Shown here piece by piece: positions 55,101 to 64,000 of a stretch of DNA of 64,000 nucleotides. A program made the translations under genes and the position numbers. The number at the start of each line of letters is the position of its first letter. The stretch's first letter is position 1. The notes under the pieces were generated by a model. The model saw only the letters and a list, made by a program, of their open reading frames with translations, made no database searches and was not told the DNA's origin. The DNA is from Serendipita indica DSM 11827 (lineage: Eukaryota > Basidiomycota > Agaricomycetes > Sebacinales > Serendipitaceae): positions 1,054,001 to 1,118,000 of the forward strand of contig CAJVGD010000046.1 of assembly GCA_910890315.1 (NCBI GenBank), read 5' to 3'.

Positions 55101-57637
55101 TTTTGCGTGCTTCAAACGTAAATTGAAGGGCGAAATTAAGGTATTAGACACCCAGCTTTATGTGTTAATGGCTCACGCTACTTCTAGGTCAACCAGTTGA
55201 TGGGTTACATCGGCGAACACACGGCGCATCACCACGGCGACGCTTCACTCCATCAGACTATCGTCAATTTGGCGCAACACTTCGTTGGCAGCAACAACAT
55301 CAATCTGCTCTATCCTGCTGGTCAGTTTGGTACTCGCGCCGCCGGAGGCAAGGACCACGCCGCTGCCCGTTATATTTCTACGCGCCCGGTCGACCTTGCT
55401 CGCAAGATCTTCAACACATCTGATGACGCTCTTCTCAACTATTTGACGGAGGACAATCTTAAGATTGAGCCTGAATGGTACATGCCCACAGTGCCGCTCG
55501 TATTGATCAACGGAGCGGACGGTATTGGAACTGGTATATTTATTGGTGCAGATCCAAGCCAGCTTTGACATATTTCCAGGATGGAGTACATCGATTCCAA
55601 ACTACAACCCAGTCGATATTGTTGCCAACATCCGTAGACTCATGAAGGGAGAGCCACAGGAGCCCATGACTCCGTGGTACCGAGGGTTTAAGGCAATTTA
55701 TTCCGAGTGTTATATTGCCGTTCTGCTGATTCGTTTCCCAGGGCACTATCGAGAAGGCTGATAACAAGGGCAAGTATACCTGTACTGGGATAGCACGAGT
55801 CATCGATAGCAAGACGGTCGAAATCTCAGAGCTGCCCATCCGAAAATGGACGGATGACTACAAGAAGCAGCTTGAAGATTGGGTCATTGGTGCGGAGAAA
55901 GATAAATCCGACAAAGACAAGGAGAAGGGCAAACCTTCTGAGACCTTCATCAAGGTATTTCTATTCGCCTGGTTACATAGCACTGGCCTCTGATAACTGC
56001 CCACAGGACTATCGCGAGTATCACACGACCACGAGTGTCAGTTTCGTCGTGACCATGTCCGAGAAAGACGTTGCACGCGCAGAAAAGGAGGGACTAGAGA
56101 AGTTCTTCAAGCTCACAGCCTCGATTAGCACGTCGAATATGATCTGCTTTGACAGCGCGGGCAAGATCCACAAGTATGAGACGCCAGAAGACATCTTGGA
56201 GGACTTTTATCACTTACGTCTCCAGTGGTACGCCAAGCGCAAGGTATGATAACCCCCTCTGTCTCCTACCCGGATTGATGCCTCTGTTAGCAACACGTTT
56301 CGAACGAGATGGAGCTCGAGTTGGATCGCCTTAATAACCAGGCGAGATTTGTTCAAATGATTGTCGACAAGAAACTGGTTGTCGCGAACCGCAAGAAGGA
56401 AGATATCGTCAAGGAACTCCGCGAGCTCCAGTTTACACCGTTCCCGAAGTCCCCCAAGACGAAGAAGCAGGATGATACGGAGGCTGTTGTCGAAAACGAC
56501 ATTGACGAGGACGACGTGGCTGTTATCAAAGGCCTGCCATCCAACTCTGACTTTGACTACTTGCTTGGAATGGCCATCTGGAATCTCACTCGAGAGAAGG
56601 TCCGTGACCTGGACTATTCATCTTCGAGCACTAACCACTAACCACTATTTTGCAGATCGAGAAGCTTAGAGCGAACGCCAAGGAACAGGAGGACAAACTT
56701 CTCGCTTATCTCAAGCTTACACCAATCGACTTATGGAACTCCGACTTGGATCAGTTCCTCGAGGGTTGGGAGGTGTGTGGCATACTCTTTCTTTGACTAT
56801 CCTAACGTCCGCATAGGCCGTCATTGAGCAAGATATTGCAGAGGAGCAGGGCAACAAGCCGAAGAAGAAGGGCACAACGATTAAGACTCGCAAGTCGCTG
56901 GTTCGTAGGAAAAACGGCGATTACGGCGACAGTGACGACGAAGACTTTGCTGCTGCGGCCAAGTCCAAGAAAGCAGGCTCAAGGAAAAATGAGGATGAAG
57001 GTCCAAAGAGGACAGCTGCCAGCAAAGCCAAGATAGCGGCCGCGGCAGCAGTCTTCGGTGCATCTGACAACGACGAGGATGAGGATGAGGATGAGGAGCC
57101 GCGACGGAACAGGATATCGCTGGTCGCATCTCGTTCAGAACCGTCAGACACGGAAATGAAGCCTGCTCCCAGGGCAGCTCCCAAGGCGGCTCCCAAGAAG
57201 GCTACTGCTCCCAAGAAGACTGCTGAGAAACGGAAGAGGTATGCATTCTTCACATCATGGAACAGATACTAACATCTGAATGTAGTGATGCTATGTCTCT
57301 GGATGGCTCAGATTCGGAGGTATACGTGAAGCCTGCGCCGAAGAAGAAGCAAAAAACCCTCGATCAGTTTATCTCGAAGCCAAAGGCCACCAAAGCCCCG
57401 ACTGCGAAGAAGCCACCCCCGGCTCCCAAGAAGACCAAAGCGATCCTTAGCGACGAAGACGACGATTCGGACCCAATCTCATCAAAACCAAGGACTCCTC
57501 CACCAAAGAGAACAGTAACTGCGAGAGCCGGAGTCGCGAAGAAACCCGCCTACGTCGATTTGACTTCCGATGATGAGGATGGCGGAGGTGGAAAGATTGC
57601 TGATGAGACGCAGGACGCGTTCGAGCTATCCGATTGA
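52173..57637 (+). CDS. TOP2: DNA topoisomerase II
   Basis: Type IIA topoisomerase, ~1,500 aa, cut by about 17 introns; it passes one duplex through another to untangle chromosomes. Order: acidic N-tail (MSDSESENYDINSISDGSDS); GHKL ATPase (LSQVEHILQRPDSYIGSVE, EILVNAADN, GRGIPIAMHE, GGRNGYGAKLANIYS); transducer; Toprim with LTEGDSAKALAVAG and, across an intron, MADQ-DHDGSHIKG (DxD metal site); winged helix with LKPSQRKVVFACFKRKLKGE; the catalytic Tyr in AARYISTRP; coiled coil to IEKLRANAKEQED; and a Lys/Ala/Asp-rich, disordered C-tail ending DAFELSD. The first exon is either 52173-52259 (GC donor) or extends to 52289 (GT donor). The TOP2 C-tail is a known SUMO target in other fungi. Confidence 0.96.
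52260..52331 (+). other. TOP2 first intron, GC donor candidate
   Basis: AAG|GCGAGT to CACAG|AAAGCA (72 nt, phase 0) fits best by donor consensus and by the Lys/Ala-rich protein text on both sides. A GT donor at 52290 (TGG|GTGCGA, 42 nt) is also in phase and would add ten residues ending FFTRW. Confidence 0.5.
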
Positions 57638-57891
57638 TTTATATCTGCACATGTTTTGTATATTAGCGCTCCCAGCTGAGAATCCCAGGCAATACCTGTC
57701 CAGCCGCCCTGCGCGCTTGTGTTGAACCTGTCTTGACCCTCTTTTTTTCTCGTTCGCCAACACTGTATCAATTTTCAACAAGGAAGAGGGGAATAAAAGT
57801 GCTATAATCATGGCTACAGCCGTTCTATCGACAATTCCGTGCGTTGCAGGCTATCATCAGTTGTTCACATAGCCGCCGACTGACTTATTCC

Positions 57892-59353
57892 ATGGCGGAC
57901 AGGGTCCACAAAGAAGTTGCGCTCATCGACGACCAGATTAAGATCCTGGATGACGAGTTGGCTGCGTTGGAAAAGCGTCGCCTGGAGATCGAGCAAGAAA
58001 AGGAAGAGCTCAACAAGTCCCGTATTGCTGCGCTCTCGAGGACGGCACCCATCAATCGAATGCTCCCAGAACTCCTCAGCAGTATTTTTGAATATGCTGT
58101 GGATGGTGAAGATCCGCTTGGCACCGAGCTCCCGCTTACGCTGGTCACCATCTCCCACCTTTGGAGGAAAGTGGCTCTTGAGACGCCACGTGTCTGGGGA
58201 CGTGTCGTCCTCAAAGTCGAAGACGAGTCGGAAGCAAGGCCGATGCTCCGACGTGCGCAAGCCTTCCTCGAGCGAGGAAAGGTCACGCCAATCGATGTCT
58301 TTTTCGACATTTTGCAATGGGGCCGCAACGACGATCGACAAAGTATGGTTAAAGAGATGGTGGATATGCTCGTGGGACACATCGAAAGATGCACTCGGTT
58401 CATCGTGCGAGTGCGCGAGGAGGACGATGTCAAAGCCGTCCTATCAACATTTCCCTCGCGATTCCCAAAGACTCTCGCCGAGTTTTCCCTCGAATCACGG
58501 GAGAGTGTCCGTTTGGACATGCCCGTAATGCCCAACTTGGCCTCATTGTCCCTCGACGACGTTGGGCCTCGAAACGGATGGACGTCAGAGCATCTTCAGC
58601 ACCTGAAGTCGATATCGCTGCGCTACTTCAGACCAATTCAATTCGACTCTTTCCTCACCGCCCTTGAATCTGCCAAGGATAACCTCGAGGAGCTGCATCT
58701 CTCCAAGTGCGGGTTCTCCTTCGACTCAAATACATTCATGTTCTTTACCACCGATCGTCGGCCTTGCTTCCCGCGCCTCAGGAAAATCGGCATTACAGAT
58801 ATCAATGCGAGCGACGTAGGTCACACCTTGTAGCTATGCATATACTCACTGTTGCCAGACGGATGTCCTTTTTGACGCGATTGAGGCTCCCGCTTTGGAG
58901 CACCTCTTCATCGGGATGGAGAACTCGCGCCTCCGTTACTTCAAGTTCATGGATTCCGACGCGGGGACTTCTTTGCGTCGATGCAGAGTGAAGAAGCTTG
59001 AGATTGAAGAAGCGCAAATTGAGGGTGCGGAGACTCGCGCCCTTCTTGTTCTTCTCAAAGCCGCTAGTCACTCTCTCGAGGATCTGAGCATCAGTGGTGG
59101 TGAACTCGACTCGCGATTCTTCCACGCCATGCAAGTCGAACCATCGATGCTGCCCCACCTACAATTTCTTTCTATCAAAAAGCTCTCCGAGTTCACCGGA
59201 CGAGAGCTACTCCGGATCATTCGTGCCAGGCAAGGTCGCGATGGTATTACTCCACTATCGAGCATCTGCGTTGAGCGTTGTCGATCATACGAACACGATG
59301 TTAGTGACGCACTCAAGACGATGGACATCAAGTTCAGTTTTATTCCTTACTAG
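57892..59353 (+). CDS. F-box protein with coiled coil and LRR-like repeats
   Basis: Two exons (57892-58815, 58859-59353), 472 aa. Start MADRVHKEVALIDDQ; residues ~5-45 form a charged coiled coil (LDDELAALEKRRLEIEQEKE). Next is an F-box-like segment (NRMLPELLSSIFEYAVDGED, ISHLWRKVALETPRVWGRV). The rest has irregular leucine-rich repeats (LASLSLDDVG, LKSISLRYF, LEELHLSKCGF, LEDLSISGGEL, LQFLSIKKLSEF). Agaricomycetes carry large families of this coiled-coil + F-box + LRR layout, predicted substrate receptors of SCF ubiquitin ligases. Substrate unknown. Confidence 0.88.
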
Positions 59354-59708
59354 AGGGTGGCTTCGCGGATGGTTTGGTACTCTAATGCGGCGGTCCTTCG
59401 TGTCAGGTCTTGTAGATTATTTAATTGTTCACCGCATTAGAATGTTTGAATACGAACATCATTCAATCGTGGCAAATACATGAAATTCTGGGCATGAGTC
59501 CATAATGTGAGGAAAAGTGCCGGCCTATCTTAGACGGCGGCTACAATCACAATAAGATTGTTTCCCCTCGCGACAACCATCAAGATATCTGGGCCAAATA
59601 GGCGCAACTGTTGAGGGCCATTTGGTTATTGTGTGCAACGAGCCAGCTGATATTTTGAGACAGTAAATGCTGGATGGAACAGACAATAATAATAGGAAGA
59701 GAGGTTGT

Positions 59709-61310
59709 TCAGTCAAGTGCGTTAGTTGCACTTTTGAAGAAGTCAAGAACTAGAAAGACGAGCATTAGCACGTAGCGCGTGTTTCGAGCTATAAACTGAC
59801 CTTCTCGGGGTGCATGCACCTGTTCTAGAGCAGGTCCCAGGAAGGTAGGCATCCTCCTAATTGACGGAACCAATAGCGTCACAGGGATGGTGTGCAAAAG
59901 CATCCGGTGAGAAAGCAACGTACAAATGGTCAGCCCGGTAGTTATAGAAAATATGTATCATGAGAAAGGAGACCAGACTTACGAGCCACCGGGAACAGAG
60001 ATGTGATGTCCTTCACCGACCAAGGAAACGAGTCGCACTACCGGACGCAGCGCGTCCTCATCTTCCTGTCGTATCCAATCATCGACCACAAGGCTTGGCG
60101 AAAGTTTTCCAGGGTATTCAATGACCTCGTTCTCACTACCCCAGTTCCTCGCCAGATGTCGGGCCGTTCTAAGACAGCCCATGTGCAGGCCACGGTCGCC
60201 AAGAGCCTTTCCATGCGCAAGACGGACAAGCACAGAGTTTCCACCTTCGTATGGATTCACCGGGTCTGCCGTGCCGTGGATGAGAATGACAGGCACGCGA
60301 CTGCCAGTCACGGGAGCAATTAGCCTCGAGGATCGACCTGAAAAACGGTACAACACCTCTTTTCTGAAGGGTTAAAGAGCACGGTGCTGTTTTCTTGCTC
60401 TGGGAGGGACGCGCAGTGCAACGCAATTCCAGCAATCGGTGGAGCCAAAGGTTCATAGAGCATCCGAAGGAGCAGATCTGGTTTCATAACGGTTTGCATT
60501 AGTTCGGATCTCTCGTATCTATTTACGTACTTCCACCATTCGAGAATCCAACTAGGAGCGTACGCTTTTGTGAGGTTCCAAGATGCTTTGCCGCGTGGTC
60601 GATAACGGCCTTGGTGAAAGATAAATCATCAACGTTCTCCAAGGAAGCTGGAAATACGGCTTTCACTCGACCATCGTTCCAGTTGCCTAGAAACTATGTC
60701 AGCCTTGGTTCAAACTAGGGGAAAGCCCGGAGAAGGGATGGATAGGTGGGGTAAAAAGTAAATGGTCAATTTATTTCGAATGGTTCTTCGTTCTTGGTTG
60801 GATCTATTGTCGATGCGGATCAAATAGCGCGAAGGGGAGAAATGTGCCGATCGATGAGTGGGTGACCCGAAGATGGATTCGTGAGAGGTGCAATCAGCAG
60901 TACTTGCCTCTGTAACCGTCTGGATATGCCACAATAAAGCCCTCTTCGCATGCAAGCTCATCGTATGCGTAGCTGGACGTCGACGCCCGAAAGAGCAAGC
61001 CATGCTCTGTGCTTCCGTGATAGGCAATTAATAGAGGAATATTCCCTTTTCCTCGTTTTGAGAGATGATTTGCGTTGGGAACGAAAAAGTGGACATCTCG
61101 ATGTAGCTTCCCCCCACGATGGGGCACGGCAAGCGTCTCACTCCTGATCTCCCCGCCCATACGAATCCACGCAGGTGGGTTTATAGGTTCAGGACGACGA
61201 AGCATTTCCATGATTGAGGATGGGAGATGAACGTGTTCTGCGATAGGCTTGGTCGAGGGGGGATGGACAAGGGCCATGGTAGCTGGCGCAGAGACGGACT
61301 GTTGCATCAT
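59709..61310 (-). CDS. PHB-depolymerase/feruloyl-esterase-like hydrolase (LpqC type)
   Basis: Six exons (61310-60908, 60686-60531, 60477-60357, 60300-59983, 59856-59801, 59749-59709) sum to 365 codons, 364 aa. An alpha/beta hydrolase with PLLIAYHGSTEHG (oxyanion region), YPDGYRGNWNDGR, nucleophile elbow LVGFSNGG, acid in VILIHGTADPVNPYEGG, His in GEGHHISVPGG, and the end VLDFFKSATNALD. This motif set is that of poly(3-hydroxybutyrate) depolymerases and CE1/LpqC esterases. No signal peptide is seen before the catalytic domain (start MMQQSVSAPATMALVHPP), so it may be intracellular, unusual for a family that is often secreted. Intron 1 (221 nt) uses a GC donor. Bases 61305-61310 hold two tandem ATGs. 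Confidence 0.9.
60687..60907 (-). other. GC-AG intron in the esterase
   Basis: Donor AGAG|GCAAGT, acceptor TCTAG|GCAACTGG, 221 nt, phase 1; joins GYRG to NWNDGR. The GT two bases downstream of the donor breaks the frame. Confidence 0.8.
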
Positions 61311-62765
61311 ATATGCCAAGCTTCAGTCGTAACGAATTGTGGAAAAAGCGGTCCGGGAATAAGGTCAGCAACCGGCCAAGGGGGGAGACACTCGAGAGTC
61401 TGGTTCGTCACCGACGCGCTCAAACCGTGGATAATAATTGGCCGGGAAAACTCAAGTTGACTCTGCCGATGGGTCGATGGTTGGCGGAGGGGGATAAAAC
61501 GTGATAGTCGTAGGGTCTCGTCCTTTAAAGCACCGTGGAGATGCCCTAGAAAGTGTCAAACACTTCGGTGACAATTCCCTTTTTCTGGCTGCAACAAGCT
61601 TCTACTCGCAGGAGACAGCCTCCGCATAATCACGGGAGCAATAGAGGGCGGGAGCAGAAACTTGTTCGGCGCCCTGCTCATTCGGCTGCAATCAGGATCG
61701 GCTTGTATTGGCCATTCCAGTCTCTGACAGGCTTAGCTTTACGATCAGTGCACAGCGCCAGTGGTGGGCCTCACGCTCGGACACGGGTGCAATGAGGCAC
61801 CGCCCGAAGCTCCATTAGCCAGCCGCGAACCTGTCTTCTGGAAACTATTGGCCCAATTTATTACCTGCCGCAGATTAGACCTGCATCACGCGAGAAAAGC
61901 TTCCTCTCTCCTTTGTTTCCAAGTATGATACAATACTATTGGAGATAAAATAGCCTCCGAAATGCCACGAATTACCGTCAGCGAAAAAGTTCCGATAGTA
62001 TTCAGCATTGTGAGAGGATGGCCACTCCTCCGATTGGATTATTGAGCAAGACCAAACCAAAGATACGAATCCTGTATGGCAGGTCACATCGTAGCTTCAA
62101 TTCAGGCAAATTTAATTATCAGAGAGCTCCTAGTTCGTGGTGTTTAATCGTCCTTCGTTAGGGATCTGATGCCAATCCTATCGATAGACATGATAACGTC
62201 TCAAATTAGTCAATCTGGTCAACTTGTTTGGTTTGGAAACAGCTCTGTATGGACTTGTCACCCTCTGAGGCTATGGGCAGCATAAGCCCCTTCCTGCACA
62301 AGGGTACCCAAAGTCCAGCTCCGACAGTTAGATTTATTATGTGAGTCATAACCTGGATTTGATTCTTGTACTGGCTTTGGTGTATCGAGTTTAGCATTCC
62401 ATTCCATTCGAGGCCTCTCATGAGGGATACTACTTTAATTAATGAGGATTTTAGTTCTTGCGAACCGTTCTTGTGGTCCCGTTGTCGCGTATGCCGTCGT
62501 GCTTGAGTCTAAAGCTTGGAATATCACTTCAACTGCAGTTCGTACAGTCGCTAGAACGCTCCTGTACACAAGAACGAGCATTGTCAGGCTCTCCCTTTAT
62601 CTGATTTGAAATCAAATTCTTCAGTTGTTTTCAACACTTCACATGACAAAAAGTGCCTATCAGAGCAAACCTATCGCCCAGTCCTATGATTCCGGGGTAT
62701 GTCCGCCCTATCTTCGCTCTATATTTCTCGGCTAGAACCTTCAGTTACTACGTGTTTGCCAAACT
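61311..62765. other. Intergenic region
   Basis: About 1.45 kb between two minus-strand genes. No coding signal found; AT-rich parts around 61.9-62.7 kb. Confidence 0.5.
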
Positions 62766-63711
62766 TTATGATGGTAAACAGCCATCACGAAATCGTTCAG
62801 CAAGCTCATGCTCCATGCTCCGTGCTTGTTTCTTCCAAGTGCAGTATAGGTTATAACAATCTGTTGGAAAATGTACTCGGCACGCTGAACACGCTGAAGG
62901 TGCATTCCAATATGCTTGACGAAACGACTTCCAGCAAGGGGTGTCGCGTCCAGCTCTTTCCAGGGCCACAATCCATCTTGATCTAGCCCCATGACATTCG
63001 TGGAGATAACATGGTCCTGTGCAACTGATACTTGGATCCGTCGGTCCCCAATGACTGTTGATTTGGTCTACAAATCTGGCATAGATTCTGCCTCTTTTCT
63101 GCTTTTCATTGTGAATCCACAGCCCCCAGCGTTCTGGAATATCCAAATCCGCGTTCAGCAGCGAGGTATGGCACCCGATGACCATTTCCGCCGCGTCGTA
63201 AAGAAGCGGTATAAGTTTGAAATGTATGCAGCATCTGAGAACTAGTAGAGGATGTGATTGTAGTATGCACTTTGTTTTGACCCCCGTCAAATAGTTCGTT
63301 CGACTGGTGATTGCCGCCTCCTGGAACCAGTCACGGACTGCTGAGATTTCGTATCGGTCTGCGATAGAGAGGACATCAAATATAGTGTCTGGATCAACTT
63401 TTGGGTTCGATATCGATGGGTCAAGGATGTCAAGCACCTGACGAAGCACCTGGGCGGTCGATTCGACCCTGATTTGTCGGCAACCAGAGAAAGGTAGCCT
63501 ATATATTTGAGTGTACATAGGTTGCAGTGATACATGATCAGTTGGTGGGGAAGGAGAAAACGGTGCCTTCATTTGAGGCAAGCCCGACCAAGTAACCCTT
63601 GGGCTGATGATACAGCTGGCCTTCGTATGGGGGCGGCAGAAAGCTTGCAAGGGAGGACGTGAAGTACATTTTTACTGCCCTATCAGCGTATTTTGTGGGT
63701 GTTATATGCAT
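62766..63711 (-). CDS. BTB/POZ-domain protein, second copy
   Basis: The long frame 63650-62766 carries VLRQVLDILDPSI, VLSIADRYEISAVRDWFQEA, LVLRCCIHFKLIPLL and the C-terminal TPCWKSFRQAYWNAPSACSAC, aligning with the BTB gene at 51 kb. The upstream coding text (MHITPTKYADRAVKMYFTSS, GLASNEGTVFSFPT, from ATG 63711 or 63669) corresponds to the start of the BTB fold. How it joins the long frame near 63.5 kb is unresolved, with a stop in between and no clean splice pair found, so an unrecognised intron or decay of the BTB core is possible. Product confidence is for the family, not for function. Confidence 0.6.
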
Positions 63712-64000
63712 GCGAGAATGCACTGATCAATTGCCAGACTCCTCTGGAGTCTGAACAAACTCATGTGCACCTCGCAAAGTCATTGGATGTCGGCTATAAT
63801 GATCTGAATGCATAGAGTTTACGATATGACTGATTACTGCGGGAACGCTGTAGAGAGTGCAGAAGATCCTTTACAGCCCCCTTCGCCAGTGCTGTCCTTA
63901 TCTATTATTGCATTTAAGATCCATAACCCGTCGGAGAGGGAGCTCTATAAACTGAACAGGTTGCAGGAGCCTGCCATTCAGACGCAGGCCGGAAATAGGG
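63712..64000. promoter_or_regulatory. Possible promoter of a gene beyond the right edge
   Basis: TATAAA at 63946-63951 on plus in a stretch without ORFs, about 55 bp from the end. Could drive a plus-strand gene outside the window; weak evidence. Confidence 0.2.

Noticed and set aside
57885-58535. 216-codon minus-strand ORF opposite the F-box gene
   Set aside because: Antisense shadow; Ser/Thr/Arg-rich text typical of reverse-read coding DNA.
1-64000. LTR retroelement, Polinton or other virus-like element
   Set aside because: No reverse transcriptase, integrase, capsid or polymerase motif, and no long terminal repeats were noticed by eye.
1-64000. CRISPR array or bacterial-type operon
   Set aside because: Spliceosomal introns throughout and no spaced direct repeats; the only tandem repeats are WD40-coding.

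Overview
The window is nuclear DNA of a filamentous basidiomycete. Evidence seen: nearly every gene is cut by many 43-60 nt introns, and the gene families (NACHT-WD40 'NWD' proteins, DUF6533-type membrane proteins, F-box/coiled-coil proteins, fungal BTB proteins, GH71 glucanases) are typical of Agaricomycetes. A Rhizoctonia/Ceratobasidium-like species is my inference from overall similarity. I see no rRNA, no convincing tRNA, no CRISPR array and no virus-like or LTR element.

Layout. 1-4.4 kb: the 3' end of a SUN-like (SLP1) membrane protein and the ribosome-biogenesis gene KRI1. 5.1-6.1 kb: a flavodoxin-like quinone reductase (minus). 6.5-11.2 kb: two tandem secreted alpha-1,3-glucanases (GH71, minus) with matching intron positions. 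11.5-17.6 kb: an NLR-like block (minus) with a deletion-derived NWD relic, a 210-aa two-exon gene and a complete 1,407-aa NACHT-WD40 gene. 17.6-19.7 kb is mostly empty. 19.7-22.6 kb: a Gln/Pro-rich probable regulator (minus). 23.6-26.5 kb: aminopeptidase P (plus). 27.6-30.2 kb: a multi-pass membrane protein (plus).

30.5-43 kb is dense: NAD kinase with a mitochondrial-type N-terminus (minus) sharing a 130-bp promoter with an RRM protein (plus), a 444-aa unknown, a mitochondrial carrier with a 10-nt exon, a four-TM protein, SUMO, and a BAR/IMD-like disordered protein. 43-50 kb: a DUF4097-like membrane protein, an OPT-family oligopeptide transporter, and LSM4. 51-57.6 kb: a BTB protein and the complete, intron-rich DNA topoisomerase II gene. 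57.9-64 kb: an F-box protein, a PHB-depolymerase-like esterase and a second BTB protein.

Most genes are housekeeping and not functionally linked; the NWD block and the GH71 tandem are the accessory parts. SUMO, LSM4 and the esterase were assembled exon by exon from short exons; their exon lengths sum to whole codons, as do those of KRI1, the quinone reductase, GH71 copy 1 and the NWD gene. The most notable patterns are: (i) repeated GC-AG introns, including one GH71 paralog with a GC donor where its tandem sister has GT; (ii) an in-frame, Arg-rich, acid-free 47-residue extension upstream of the TOP2 start that resembles a mitochondrial presequence; (iii) the 10-nt micro-exon; (iv) the NWD gene with its deleted copy and small neighbour.
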